The notes under the pieces: model-generated
Seen by the model: only the letters and a program-made list of their open reading frames with translations
Database searches by the model: none
What the model was told of the DNA's origin: nothing
NCBI GenBank assembly: GCA_021777035.1
Contig: JAIQZR010000148.1
Coordinates: 1-55,694, forward strand
Reading direction: 5' to 3'
Origin: Candidatus Scalindua sp.
GTDB lineage: Bacteria; Planctomycetota; Brocadiia; Brocadiales; Scalinduaceae
Length of the DNA: 55,694 bases
Shown here: piece by piece, positions 35,908 through 45,165 of the stretch
How positions within the stretch are numbered: the stretch's first letter is position 1
Layout of the letters: each line of letters starts with the position of its first letter
Position numbers and translations under genes: made by a program

Positions 35908-36290
35908 CTAAATAAGGTTTATATTTATCTCTGCCTGTATATACCTGAAGTGCTTATCAAGAGTAAATATACAGCACTCATACGTCTTGGCGATAATTGC
36001 TATATAACAGCCTGCAAGATTTACGGTTCTGCCCTTTTTCCTTAGTCTGTAGGATAATTTTCCCGCTTCTATCCATGTGTCTTTTTTCTGATTAATAATA
36101 TTGAAGGTGTTAAGAAAGTCTGCTACTATTAACACTTCCTTCTGAGAGCCTGATCCCTGAATTAATTCAGCGATAACAATCTTTGGAATGTAGATGCCAT
36201 ACAGGTATGTTCCTTAAACAGGTTCAAAAAGATATCTATCCTTTCTTCAGTCCATCTATGGAGCTTTTTAATTCGGGGATAAGTCAGAAC
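35908..36290 (-). pseudogene. Decayed PIN-domain toxin gene, mosaic of two frames
   Basis: The downstream part reads IYIPKIVIAELIQGSGSQKE...WIEAGKLSYRLRKKGRTVNLAGCYIAIIAK...CCIFTLDKHF, the second half of a VapC-type PIN ribonuclease. The upstream part (36290-36200), in another frame, reads VLTYPRIKKLHRWTEERIDIFLNLFKEH, which looks like a different PIN family (COG1569). The N-terminal Asp motif is gone and a frame break lies near 36200. It is either one broken gene or a fusion scar of two. No partner antitoxin is seen. Confidence 0.55.
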
Positions 36291-36652
36291 ACTTTTTAGA
36301 TTAACTTAACCCTATGCCTCATGGTTACATAAGTAACTTAAGCAACAGTATAGATCAAACGGACAAAATGTCAAATCAGAAATCCAAAATCAAGGTAACT
36401 CTCCTTTATTCTCAGGAAAAATAAGATAATGTTATACATCTCTCACAACTGGATTTCAATTGACGATTATAGAATTAAAAGCGATAACGGCAAAAGACGA
36501 GTAGGTTAGGAACGGATATGGGGTCAATTTGTTGTCATTAACAAGTAACTTTTCTTTTTTGCAAAGTTGTCAAGATTGACGAATTGACCACTTGCTGGGC
36601 CTAAAAAAATGAAATTCTGATAAATCAATTCATTACGGATTATTCTTAAGTT
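36291..36652. other. Intergenic region upstream of hicAB
   Basis: No gene. It contains another short AT-rich decayed repeat (~36365-36395). GCCAAG-type ribosome-binding signals before hicA are weak. Confidence 0.35.
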
Positions 36653-36855
36653 ATGCCAAGGAAGATTAGAGAACCGGTTCGTGACTTGAACAATGCCGGA
36701 TTCTATCGGATTTCGGGAGGAAAGGGGTCTCACCGGAAATTTGTTCACCAACGGTTTTCCGGTGCAGTTACGGTCAGTGGTAAAATCAGTGACGCGATGC
36801 AAAGCAATATCAAGAGAAGCAAGTCAAACTAGCAATTGAGGACGTTCAGGAATGA
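36653..36855 (+). pseudogene. hicA: hicA toxin gene, frameshifted near its 3' end
   Basis: The ATG at 36653 starts MPRKIREPVRDLNNAGFY, followed by GGKGSHRKFVHQRFSGAVTVSGK. This is a HicA mRNA interferase with its catalytic His in GSHRKF. After ISD (codons ~36788-36796) the frame runs into ...SNIKRSKSN and a TAG at 36832. The +1 frame from there reads DAKQYQEKQVKLAIEDVQE and stops at 36855, the normal HicA tail, with its TGA overlapping the hicB ATG. A one-base change around 36794-36797 therefore split the gene. The 59-residue product retains the catalytic site but loses the last helix. Sequencing error must be excluded. Confidence 0.8.
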
Positions 36856-37073
36856 AACCAATCGATCAATATCATAAGTGGGTGGAATGGAGCAATAAAG
36901 ATCAGGTGTATATCGGAAAGTGTCCCGATTTGATCACGGGAATCCACGGAGACGATCCGGTAATGTTGTATGCTGAATTATGTGAGGTAGTCGATGACGT
37001 AATTCAACATTTTGAATCTGCGGGGAAACCTCTGCCTAACCCTCAAGTTCGCCCTATGCACGAAATTGCATAG
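36852..37073 (+). CDS. hicB: HicB antitoxin
   Basis: 73 residues. KWVEWSNKDQVYIGKCPDLITGIHGDDPVMLYAELCEVVDDVIQHFES is the partial RNase-H-like HicB fold; the family neutralises HicA. Its start overlaps the ancestral hicA stop (ATGA), the usual coupled arrangement. There is no C-terminal helix-turn-helix or RHH DNA-binding extension, so it is a short form. It is intact while its toxin is broken, the expected order of decay. Confidence 0.85.
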   Translation: MKPIDQYHKWVEWSNKDQVYIGKCPDLITGIHGDDPVMLYAELCEVVDDVIQHFESAGKPLPNPQVRPMHEIA

Positions 37074-37506
37074 GCACAGCATGGGGACGCTTAAGAGAGT
37101 ATGGATAGAGCATCTGATTTTCTGAAAAGCATGATATGGATTTGCTAAAAGCAGGTATCAACATCTAATTTTAGACTCCAGCCACAATTGTTTGGTTTGT
37201 GCTTGACCTTTTTGAGCAGATACTTTTACAAGTTCGTCCAGAATTTCTTTTTCAATAGCTCTCATAATCTTTCCCCAGCCGAAGCGGCATTACTACTCAG
37301 TTCATCAATTACTCTTTATATGGTATTCTGCTTATAATGGTAGTATTTAAAGTGCATCATGTCAACACAATTTGCACATATAATCCAACAAATACTGTGC
37401 ATGTTTAATGAGCGTTTTGTGGCTTGCTTCCTTGTCATTTTCTTTGGAGCAATAAATTGTTTTTTATGATGTAACAAGTTTTACATACACTTGTCTTCTA
37501 TTGTTA
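37074..37506. other. Intergenic region after hicB
   Basis: No large gene. One 35-codon frame on the minus strand (listed separately) has a plausible ribosome-binding site. Otherwise AT-rich without recognisable structure. Confidence 0.4.
37158..37265 (-). CDS. Possible 35-residue peptide
   Basis: ATG at 37265 preceded by GGGGAAAG. The product reads MRAIEKEILDELVKVSAQKG..., a charged helix with no known family. It may be the leftover N-terminus of an addiction-module gene next to hicAB. Confidence 0.25.
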   Translation of the reverse strand: MRAIEKEILDELVKVSAQKGQAQTKQLWLESKIRC

Positions 37507-38715
37507 TCACTTCTTTGTTATTTCAAAAACCTTAATAGTCCTTTCTATCATTTCCTCAAGACTGAATTTTTGAATAATTTTTTTTCTTGCATTATTTGCT
37601 AACTTATTGGCAAAATCACCATTTTCTATTAGAAGAAGTAACTTGTCGACGAGTTCTTCTATATTTCCTGGTGGTATTAGCAGCCCATTAACACCATCAT
37701 CAATAACAGAAGGGATACCTCCTATCCGTGAAGCAATTATTGGTTTTTGACAGGCCATTGCTTCGAGCAGAGAAAATGGCAACCCCTCTTGCCTTAAGGT
37801 GGGCATGATGAAAATGTCTGAAGCATTAATATAATGAGATGCCTCTTTGCGAGGGATATGTCCTGTAAAAAACGCATAATTTCCTAATCCTGATTGTTTT
37901 ACTAACAATCTTGCTTCGTCCAAATATTCTCCCTCTCCAACAATCAGCAACTTTACACATTTATTATTTTTCAAAATTGTGGGCAATGCCTTGATTAACA
38001 GGTGCAATCCTTTTTGCTTTGTTACCAAGCTGAAAAAAAGTAATACTTTTTCCTCGTTTAAAATAGCCAAAGCTTCTCTTGTATGTTTCCTCTGTTTCTG
38101 ATCAGGTCGAAAGATGTCCGTTTCTACTCCATTATACACGGTATATACTTTGTTCTTGTCTACGAAGTACCATTTTAGAGTTGACTTTGCTACCTCGTCG
38201 CTTACGGTAATAATGGCATCATATTTTCTAACCGATAGCTCTCTGATAAAATAATAATAGATGAATAACAAAACGGTTTTAGTAAGATTTTTGAATCCTT
38301 TTCTTTGGCTAATAGTTTGTTTGATTTCTGATGATAGCATCATAGTTCCAGTACCATGAGAACTCAAAATTATTGATGTTCTTTGCTCCACCGCAACTTC
38401 AAACAATCTTTTTGGAATGATTACAGATATAGAATAAATAATATCGAAATTATTGATCCGGTCTAATTCGATATACTTTCTTAAACATGCCGTTCTCCAT
38501 CCTTTTCTTTTGGATCCAAATGTGGTATCCCTAAGATAATGCAATTTTAATCCGTTTAGCATTTCATGCTCTTTACCTTCCGGATGCCTTGTGGAGATAA
38601 CAGTGAGTCGATGTCCTCTTCTTATTAACGCTTCAGATAATAATTTCTGGTAAGTTTGCATTCCGCCTCTTACCCCGTGCCAATAAGTTTCTATCATAAA
38701 TAAACAAATATTCAT
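37507..38715 (-). CDS. Glycosyltransferase family 4
   Basis: 402 residues, GT-B. It begins MNICLFMIETYWHGVRGGMQTYQKLLSEALIRRGH. The donor domain has FFSLVTKQKGLHLLIKAL, AFFTGHIPRKEASHYIN and EGLPFSLLEAMACQKPIIAS (E-x7-E). The sugar is unknown. It is separated from the next island gene by a 272-bp gap and from the toxin-antitoxin scars by ~430 bp, so it may end its own transcript. Confidence 0.9.
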   Translation of the reverse strand: MNICLFMIETYWHGVRGGMQTYQKLLSEALIRRGHRLTVISTRHPEGKEHEMLNGLKLHYLRDTTFGSKRKGWRTACLRKYIELDRINNFDIIYSISVIIPKRLFEVAVEQRTSIILSSHGTGTMMLSSEIKQTISQRKGFKNLTKTVLLFIYYYFIRELSVRKYDAIITVSDEVAKSTLKWYFVDKNKVYTVYNGVETDIFRPDQKQRKHTREALAILNEEKVLLFFSLVTKQKGLHLLIKALPTILKNNKCVKLLIVGEGEYLDEARLLVKQSGLGNYAFFTGHIPRKEASHYINASDIFIMPTLRQEGLPFSLLEAMACQKPIIASRIGGIPSVIDDGVNGLLIPPGNIEELVDKLLLLIENGDFANKLANNARKKIIQKFSLEEMIERTIKVFEITKK

Positions 38716-38769
38716 TTTGTATTTCTCAAACTATGATTTTTATAGCTCAATAATTTATAAATCCATTGC

Positions 38770-38961
38770 TCAGCCATTGTTATCGATTTGGATAGGAATA
38801 ATTGGAAAGTTGAAAACACGGAAACTTTGATTTTGATAAACGGCAGGCAAGTTTATTTCAGGATTATTCTGTTCTTGGATCATATTGGTCTTCGCGAAAT
38901 GTAATATTTTGCCAACGTTTTCAGAATAAGTAGATCCGTTCTCTTTTATTGCTTGGATCAA
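38770..38961 (-). other. Weak 63-codon frame in a GT gap
   Basis: TTG-started frame, product ...GKILHFAKTNMIQEQNNPEINLPAVYQ..., no family recognised and no ribosome site. It may be a fragment of a lost gene in the 38716-38987 gap. Confidence 0.2.
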
Positions 38962-38987
38962 GCCACTTCTCCGTTGATGGGACTATA

Positions 38988-39950
38988 TTACAAATAGGCT
39001 GGATACTTTTTTTCCTTAAACCGTTTGTATAAAATTTGGGGTAATCGTAGTAGCAAAATTACAAAAATATTTAATGTCAAAAAAGTCATTTTAATTTTTT
39101 TTAAAAATGATTTGGCCTTTCGTATATTTTGTAATCCAGCGTTAAATGCTCCAGCAAAATTGTTGAAGATGGTATCATTTGGATTTTTGAGTCTTACAAG
39201 AATATTATTTCTGTGATTAAGATATTTAACATAATACCTCATTTCATCAGGATGTGATGATGCGCTCCAATGGTTAATCTTGCTGGAAGTTACAATTGCC
39301 AATCTTATCTTATGATAAAAAGCTCTTTGAAAGAAATCGCTTTCCTCGTGATATAAAAAAAAAAGGGGATCAAATAATCCTATTTTGGTAAAAACGTTTC
39401 TATTAAAGAAGAGAGCAGCACCAAATAGCGAAGGAACCTCATAGACCTTATTTAGAAAATTGTTACTTGGATAATCTACATTTTTAAAATCCTTATTGTG
39501 TTTTAGCTTTATTAAAGAGTGTGAGTCAATATTATGACCCTCATAATCAAAAATAATTGGGGAAAGCACTTCGTATTCAGGGTTTTCTCCCGCTACTTCA
39601 ATTAATCTGGTCAACCAAAACGGATGAGCAACTATGTCTTGATTTAATAAGATGACATAGTCTGCATTGTTTCTTAAGGCATCTCTGATGCCGATATTAT
39701 GTCCTTCTGCAAAACCATAATTCTTTTTGTTTTTTATTATTCTTACTTGAGGAAATTCGATTTCTACAATTTCAACTGCATTGTCGGATGAAGCATTGTC
39801 AATTACGTTAACCTTAAAGTTTGGATAGGGATCTTGCAGTATTGATTGGAGGCAGTTTCTGATCCATTTGCTTCCGTTCCAGAGTAGTATATATACAGAA
39901 GCGGAAGGCAGGTTTCTGTTTTTCACAATCTCAGTCCTTTCTGACAACAA
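38988..39950 (-). CDS. Glycosyltransferase family 2
   Basis: 320 residues. GT-A: ASVYILLWNGSKWIRNCL, DNASSDNAVEIVE, the DxD-equivalent LLNQDIVAHPFWL, and the acidic acceptor block YHEESDFFQRAFYHK. A hydrophobic C-terminal segment (FLTLNIFVILLLRL) may tether it to the membrane. This is the rhamnosyltransferase-like branch of GT2. It is followed 28 bp upstream by a methyltransferase gene. Confidence 0.88.
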   Translation of the reverse strand: MLSERTEIVKNRNLPSASVYILLWNGSKWIRNCLQSILQDPYPNFKVNVIDNASSDNAVEIVEIEFPQVRIIKNKKNYGFAEGHNIGIRDALRNNADYVILLNQDIVAHPFWLTRLIEVAGENPEYEVLSPIIFDYEGHNIDSHSLIKLKHNKDFKNVDYPSNNFLNKVYEVPSLFGAALFFNRNVFTKIGLFDPLFFLYHEESDFFQRAFYHKIRLAIVTSSKINHWSASSHPDEMRYYVKYLNHRNNILVRLKNPNDTIFNNFAGAFNAGLQNIRKAKSFLKKIKMTFLTLNIFVILLLRLPQILYKRFKEKKYPAYL

Positions 39951-39978
39951 TTAAATAAGACATAAATTTTTTTAGGCA

Positions 39979-40698
39979 TTATATGTTCTTATCACTCTTC
40001 TTTGCAACGATTATAAAATATCGTGGTGTTTTGTTTTTAATCGGCATAACTTCAGGTGATGATTTGAAGTCAGGATTTCCATAGATAATGTGGGCTATCT
40101 TGCGTATGAATCGGTTCGGCCACAGCCTTTGCTGCCGCTGACCATAAATGTTAGCCTTATCTGTAATGAAACCATGAGTATGCAATTCATTCAGAAGTTC
40201 TGTAGGAGTAAATTCCTGTGTGTGGAATCTATTTGACGGTTTATCAGAAAGGGCTATGGCACCAGGGGAGGTTATAGGGCGGTTAGGCGAAGATATCATA
40301 AGAGTACCTCCCGGTTTCAAAAGATGGTTAAGGTTAGAAATTGCGGATTGATAATTTTCAACATGCTCGATTGTCTCAAAACACGTTACTACATCATATG
40401 TCTTTCTCGGGTTAAATGTACATATATCTCCCACGCAAAAACTAATAGACTCAGAGCCATATTTATGAATCGTATACTCAACAAGTTCTTGGTTTCGATC
40501 AACTCCCTCATACTTCACCGCACCGGCTTCGATAAGCATAGGAGATGCATATCCAGTCCCACATGCTATGTCCAGAACAGTTTTACCTGCAACGTAGCGA
40601 CTTGCAAATTTATACCGTTCAATATGATCGGCTTCAATTCTCTCGCCAGACTTGCCGGGTATAAAAAACTCACCTGTAAACTTGATGTCCTCACTCAA
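39979..40698 (-). CDS. Class I SAM-dependent methyltransferase
   Basis: 239 residues. Motif I is VLDIACGTGYASPML, motif II/III region GVDRNQELVEY and VVTCFETIEHV, then HLLKPGGTLMISSPN. The family methylates small molecules, lipids or glycans. In a glycan cluster it could methylate a sugar or cap a chain. Its N-terminus (KFTGEFFIPGKSGERIEADHIERYKFA) is typical of cluster-borne methyltransferases. Confidence 0.88.
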   Translation of the reverse strand: MSEDIKFTGEFFIPGKSGERIEADHIERYKFASRYVAGKTVLDIACGTGYASPMLIEAGAVKYEGVDRNQELVEYTIHKYGSESISFCVGDICTFNPRKTYDVVTCFETIEHVENYQSAISNLNHLLKPGGTLMISSPNRPITSPGAIALSDKPSNRFHTQEFTPTELLNELHTHGFITDKANIYGQRQQRLWPNRFIRKIAHIIYGNPDFKSSPEVMPIKNKTPRYFIIVAKKSDKNI

Positions 40699-40758
40699 TT
40701 TACTCTCCGAGTGCGCCGATACTACCTCTTAGCCGTGTATAAGATATGCAAAAACAAA

Positions 40759-41586
40759 TTAACGTTTATACTTGTAACTTAGAAGCTGCCTGCCACGGAC
40801 ACTGTAAATTATAATTAGTAGAATAGTATGCGTAAAATAGTAAAATAGATAGCCAATTAATAGTAAATCAACAATCTTGCTCCAATACGCCAGAATTAAT
40901 AAAAAATAGTGAGTTTCTCTTACTTTCATGTTATGGTAAATTACTCGGACAATGGAGAAAGGCGGTGTCTCTCTACGAAAAGCTTGTTCTACATTCTCGG
41001 TTTTCTGTTTATTCTCCAAATTAGTATCGCTTTTTCCCCTAATTCCATCCCACTCATTCCTAATACATTGATCAAAAGTGCCTTCAATGAATCCAAGCAG
41101 AATAAAAAAATAGCTGGTCAAACCTCCAACTGCCAACCAAAAGACAGGGCCGTAACCCAATGGATCAATACAGTATAAAAGATTTGAGTGTTGGTATGCC
41201 ATAATTCCAACAAGTGCCCAGAACCCCATATCTATCCAGTACATAATAGAATCAAGAAACCTTCCGTAGGGATTCTCTGTTTTCATAGATCGCGCGATGC
41301 TCCCATCGACACAGTCAAGAAGGTTGAAGAAGCATAATAAAGCTATCCCGATGAGGAGCAAGTGCTCTCGACTACTTACCATACACAAGTATGCAATCAC
41401 ACCTATGATGCCTGACAACCAGGAAACTGTTTCTGAGGTTAATCCAATACGGATAGCTAACCAGGTAAGCAGAAAGCCCATGGGACGGAAAACAAATCTG
41501 CTTAATGGTAAATATCTTTCGTATTCCCGTTTCCAGGCATGTGTATCGCGAATCTCCCTGAGTGTTGGATATATATTTGCCGTCAT
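40759..41586 (-). CDS. CDP-alcohol phosphotransferase family membrane protein, altered motif
   Basis: 275 residues with about six helices. The family motif D-x2-D-G-x2-A-R-x8-G-x3-D-x3-D is present as D91-x2-D94-G95...A98-R99...G108...D112, but position 116 is Tyr, where the last catalytic Asp is expected. Asp119 follows three residues later. Normal members transfer a phosphoalcohol from CDP-alcohol, making phospholipids or inositol/glycerol-phosphate glycan links. Activity here is uncertain. Its start abuts the stop of the upstream methyltransferase gene (41586/41587). Confidence 0.8.
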   Translation of the reverse strand: MTANIYPTLREIRDTHAWKREYERYLPLSRFVFRPMGFLLTWLAIRIGLTSETVSWLSGIIGVIAYLCMVSSREHLLLIGIALLCFFNLLDCVDGSIARSMKTENPYGRFLDSIMYWIDMGFWALVGIMAYQHSNLLYCIDPLGYGPVFWLAVGGLTSYFFILLGFIEGTFDQCIRNEWDGIRGKSDTNLENKQKTENVEQAFRRETPPFSIVRVIYHNMKVRETHYFLLILAYWSKIVDLLLIGYLFYYFTHTILLIIIYSVRGRQLLSYKYKR

Positions 41587-42330
41587 TCAAGACTCCTTAT
41601 ATGCTGAGATGGTTATGCTTGCGCAAAACCATTCTCCAAACATTTTTTCACCGATAAAAAATTGGATTAAGTTTCTTTTCTTAGACAAAAGAAACTGCTC
41701 CTGATTAATAGAAAATGATATTTTTTTGAAACCAGCTTTATTTAGAAGAGTATATATGTCTTTCCTTGTAAAGTAATGCAGGTGTCCACCTCCCCACACA
41801 AAAGTATCGGTGGTTGTATGAGGGAACATTCCTTTGAAAATCAATTTATATAGATTTCGGAAATTCCTTATATTGGGTGTTGTCAGTACCAATTGCCCAC
41901 AAGGCTGGAGTACACGATACATTTCATCAATAACAGAGCCGGGATCCAATAAATGTTCGATTACGTCCAGGCAAGTTACGGCATCAAATGCATTATTCTT
42001 ATAAGATAATGATAAATTCAAATCCATTACGGATGTAGATACGTTCTGCTTCCGAGCAATGAAAGCCGCCTCTTTAGAAATCTCCGCACCATATATTTTA
42101 CAGAATTTATTTTTTATGTTAAGCGCGAAACTTCCATCACCACAGCCCACATCAAGAAGCCTGTTTCCTGCAGTTAAAACTGAAGATACGGTGTTAAAAA
42201 TTTCGCCAGGCTTTTTTTCATTATTATTTTCACCAACAGATTCCTTGATGCGTTCATGCCAATACTGCTCGTATGTGCGTTTTATTTTTTCGTTCATTGT
42301 ATTTTTAGTTAACTCTTTGTCCAAAGCCAA
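41587..42330 (-). CDS. Class I SAM-dependent methyltransferase
   Basis: 247 residues. Motif I is RLLDVGCGDGSFALNIK, then YGAEISKEAAFIARK, DAVTCLDVIEHLLDP and RVLQPCGQLVLTTPNIRNF. Ubiquinone/glycan methyltransferase-like fold. The ATG at 42330 overlaps the end of the upstream GT2 gene by 22 bp, so it is tightly coupled to it. Confidence 0.88.
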   Translation of the reverse strand: MALDKELTKNTMNEKIKRTYEQYWHERIKESVGENNNEKKPGEIFNTVSSVLTAGNRLLDVGCGDGSFALNIKNKFCKIYGAEISKEAAFIARKQNVSTSVMDLNLSLSYKNNAFDAVTCLDVIEHLLDPGSVIDEMYRVLQPCGQLVLTTPNIRNFRNLYKLIFKGMFPHTTTDTFVWGGGHLHYFTRKDIYTLLNKAGFKKISFSINQEQFLLSKKRNLIQFFIGEKMFGEWFCASITISAYKES

Positions 42331-43337
42331 AAGGGGCCTCTACCGGTTTTGCTTAAATGATAATCAATTATCGCCAGAAGGCAAGCCAGCGCCTTTTTAA
42401 TCCTATTTTTATCAGATGATTTAAATAAAAACCAGGCAATATCACGAACCCCCTCCAGTTGTAATTTGTATAGGGCTTGAGGGGTATATATACTCGCCAT
42501 AAGGAGACGGCTGCGGGCCTTGTGATAAACCCTGGGCAATGAATTAACACCACCGCTAGACGTTGATACTTTATGCCATATAAGTGAACGTGTTACAATC
42601 AAATTTTTAAATCCTGCGTTAATACATCTAAGTCCCCAATCAACATCTTCACAGTAAAGAAAAAACCTTTCATCCAGCAACCCAATTTTTTCTACCACTT
42701 CTCTTTTGACCAGCAAGGCGCAACCTGTTACGTAGTCTGATTCTACAAGATCACTGTCTTTATACTTGTAATTCTGACTAAATTCCGTTGTTGTGACGTT
42801 ACAGGTTGTTCTATCAAAATGTGCCCCTGCAAACCATATTTTCTCAGGTTGGTCGTAATAGCAAATATTAGAGCCGAGCATTCCGGCATCAGGGCGTAAT
42901 ACTGCTACATCTATTAGCGCAGTTAAAAAGCCAGGATCAACTTCAGTATCATCATTTAGTAATAAAACATATTCTGCCCCACCCTGAAACGCATATTTTA
43001 TACCCATATTGTTTGCCCTGGAAAAACCAATATTCTCTTTTGCGTTTATCACCTTAGTTATATGTTTGAATATTGGAGCTAATGCATCCTGCAACGCTTC
43101 GTTTTCAGGGCTGTTGTGGGCAATGATAATATTGAAATTTTGATAAGTTATCTTGTTGACAGACCTTACGCAATCTACCAGGCATTGTATCGCATCAAGG
43201 TGAAGTATTATGATCATAACTTTCGGATATGTTCGTGCTTCCTGTTCTATCGTCTTATTATTTAATACCATGGTTCCGTAAGGTTTTTTATTTTCTTGAT
43301 TAAACCGCTTCATCGCTTTTTTTGAGGAGAATAACAT
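42309..43337 (-). CDS. Glycosyltransferase family 2
   Basis: 342 residues. VMIIILHLDAIQCLVDCVRSV, FSRANNMGIKYAF, DxD block LLLNDDTEVDPGFL and acceptor block LYCEDVDWGLRCINAGFK. This is the rhamnosyltransferase-like type. Residues ~300-342 (RIKKALACLLAIIDYHLSKTGRG) match two decayed fragments elsewhere in the window (near 46369 and 47312). It overlaps the upstream GT39 gene by 28 bp and the downstream methyltransferase by 22 bp. Confidence 0.9.
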   Translation of the reverse strand: MLFSSKKAMKRFNQENKKPYGTMVLNNKTIEQEARTYPKVMIIILHLDAIQCLVDCVRSVNKITYQNFNIIIAHNSPENEALQDALAPIFKHITKVINAKENIGFSRANNMGIKYAFQGGAEYVLLLNDDTEVDPGFLTALIDVAVLRPDAGMLGSNICYYDQPEKIWFAGAHFDRTTCNVTTTEFSQNYKYKDSDLVESDYVTGCALLVKREVVEKIGLLDERFFLYCEDVDWGLRCINAGFKNLIVTRSLIWHKVSTSSGGVNSLPRVYHKARSRLLMASIYTPQALYKLQLEGVRDIAWFLFKSSDKNRIKKALACLLAIIDYHLSKTGRGPFWLWTKS

Positions 43338-44797
43338 ACAGCAAAAGCCCGGTCAGTATAATACTTGTCAATATAATCACGTTCGACATGAAGTAGTCTT
43401 TCTATCTCATTAGTGCGTTCCCTCAGAAACCCTGTTTTAATGCGCCTGGGACCTCCTGATGCTTCTGAAACAAGCCAGATATGTTTGTTGCCAGGCATTG
43501 AAGAGATTAAGGCTTTAGCCGAAGGCGCATTATGAATAGTACTCTCAACCGTCCATTCGTATGTTAGATTATTATTAGAGATAAGCTCAGATCCTAATCC
43601 TGAATACTGGTAAAATTGCACGGTGGAAGCCGCGAATAGATCAACCAGGATTATGTCATCAGCTCTTTTGTTGTTTCCAACATATTGAATTGCTTCCCGC
43701 ACTCCACCACAAGGCTTAGAAAAAGATACAATGGCGACAATTGTATAGGGGACTATTATGAGGGTAATCAGCAAGCCAAATTTAAACCTGCCTCGTGCCG
43801 AATCGCATAGGCTTCCAACTCCATGCCCAAAAAGCAGTAATAGACCGGGGGTCGTATAAAGCAAGAGACGAGGTAAGAATGGGTATTTATGTAGCCAACT
43901 TGCCATCAAGGCTAAAATAACTGGAGAAATTAAAGTAAAAGCCCAGGCGTTGTCACCCCTTCTGGCATAGTTAAACAGGCCAATGGCACATATGAAAAGT
44001 AATAGGTATTGAAGATAGCGTATGCGGCCTAATATTCCATCCACTGGAACTAAAATGGCGTTTAAGTACCACAAATCAAATGTATGTGGTGCAAAAGAAT
44101 GCTCAAATATATTTGGTTGTACTTGTTTTTTCATTACAAATGTATATAAAATGATAAAGGATAAAAATATTATACCTGTAAATAATATTGTGAATCTTTT
44201 ATCCGTTTTGCGAAAGTTTACAAACAAACCAACTATGATCCCACCTAGTATGAAGATAGCGGGAAATGAAATAAAAATTGCAGTTACACTAATGGTGGTA
44301 AGAAAAAGAATACTCCGATGCTGCAAAGGTTTTGTAACTACAGGGTAAAAGGCGTAAATCAATATTGTTGCGATTAGGATATCAAGAGAATATTGTTTAG
44401 TTATCGTGCTGTATAGTATTACATTGAAAGCGACTGCAAATAACCATGTAGAGGCGATGATACCATAACGACTATTGAGAGTTTTGCAGGCGAGAAAATA
44501 GTATAGGGTGAGAGCGCAAAGGCCTGCGATTAAAGGTATTAACCGGAAGTAAAACTCTGAATCTCCGATAGCAACATGGATAGATCTTAAAGCCCATAGA
44601 AAGGGTAACGTTGCCGTTTGATCATAATCAAGCTTGCCAGCAAGCCCTGTAAATGATTTATTGATGATATTGAGTAACACCTTTGATTCGTCTCGAAACA
44701 GGGAGTCATTCCAGTAATATAATAAAAGCCTTAATGAGGAACCTGCAACGATTGCAATTATCCCCCATATATGTTCTTTCCACAATTTAAGAATCAC
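43310..44797 (-). CDS. Dolichyl-phosphate-mannose-type (GT39/PMT_2) membrane glycosyltransferase
   Basis: 495 residues with ~11-12 helices. The first periplasmic loop has FRDESKVLLNI (the DE pair typical of GT-C enzymes), followed by LPFLWALRSIHVAIGDSEFYFRLIPLI. Family members move a sugar from a polyprenyl-phosphate donor to a glycan or protein on the outer face (ArnT, PMT). A ~130-residue soluble C-terminal region follows. It is the first gene of this coupled group (GT39-GT2-methyltransferase-CDP-AP). Confidence 0.85.
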   Translation of the reverse strand: MILKLWKEHIWGIIAIVAGSSLRLLLYYWNDSLFRDESKVLLNIINKSFTGLAGKLDYDQTATLPFLWALRSIHVAIGDSEFYFRLIPLIAGLCALTLYYFLACKTLNSRYGIIASTWLFAVAFNVILYSTITKQYSLDILIATILIYAFYPVVTKPLQHRSILFLTTISVTAIFISFPAIFILGGIIVGLFVNFRKTDKRFTILFTGIIFLSFIILYTFVMKKQVQPNIFEHSFAPHTFDLWYLNAILVPVDGILGRIRYLQYLLLFICAIGLFNYARRGDNAWAFTLISPVILALMASWLHKYPFLPRLLLYTTPGLLLLFGHGVGSLCDSARGRFKFGLLITLIIVPYTIVAIVSFSKPCGGVREAIQYVGNNKRADDIILVDLFAASTVQFYQYSGLGSELISNNNLTYEWTVESTIHNAPSAKALISSMPGNKHIWLVSEASGGPRRIKTGFLRERTNEIERLLHVERDYIDKYYTDRAFAVCYSPQKKR

Positions 44798-45165
44798 TCT
44801 GTTTCCCTTTATCGTCCACTACGAATTTACCAAAATACTTTTTTAAAACTGACCTCTTTTTGGGGAAGTTAAATTTATGCATAGGACACGCAAAGTTTTG
44901 GTAGGAGCCGTCTTCCGACGGCGATCGTAACGTTCAAACGCAATGATTCGGTCGCCAACAGGAGTTGGCTCCTACCTGTATATTTATGCCTAAGGCTTTA
45001 CTTAGTTCCGGATTGTGCCGCTTTATCCGATCGACTTTGATTGCCATTCGTTTCTCATTCCTTAGATTAGGAGTATCCTTTTGTCAATATGCTTCAAAAT
45101 TGTTAGCTGGCTAAGTATACAACATCATGATATTTTTTCTCTCAATTATCTGGATATATTATTTT
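44798..45165. other. Intergenic region with a REP-like element
   Basis: No gene. The central 44901-44975 holds an inverted repeat listed separately. The rest is AT-rich, with no terminator recognised. Confidence 0.4.
44901..44975. repeat. REP/BIME-like inverted repeat with GTAGGAGCC ends
   Basis: The ends GTAGGAGCC (44901-44909) and GGCTCCTAC (44967-44975) are perfect inverted repeats. Inside each half is a small hairpin, CCGTC-ttcc-GACGG near 44908-44921 and GCCAAC-agga-GTTGGC near 44954-44969. This is the shape of a REP pair (BIME), often mobilised by RAYT tyrosine-type transposases. No RAYT gene is in the window. Confidence 0.6.
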
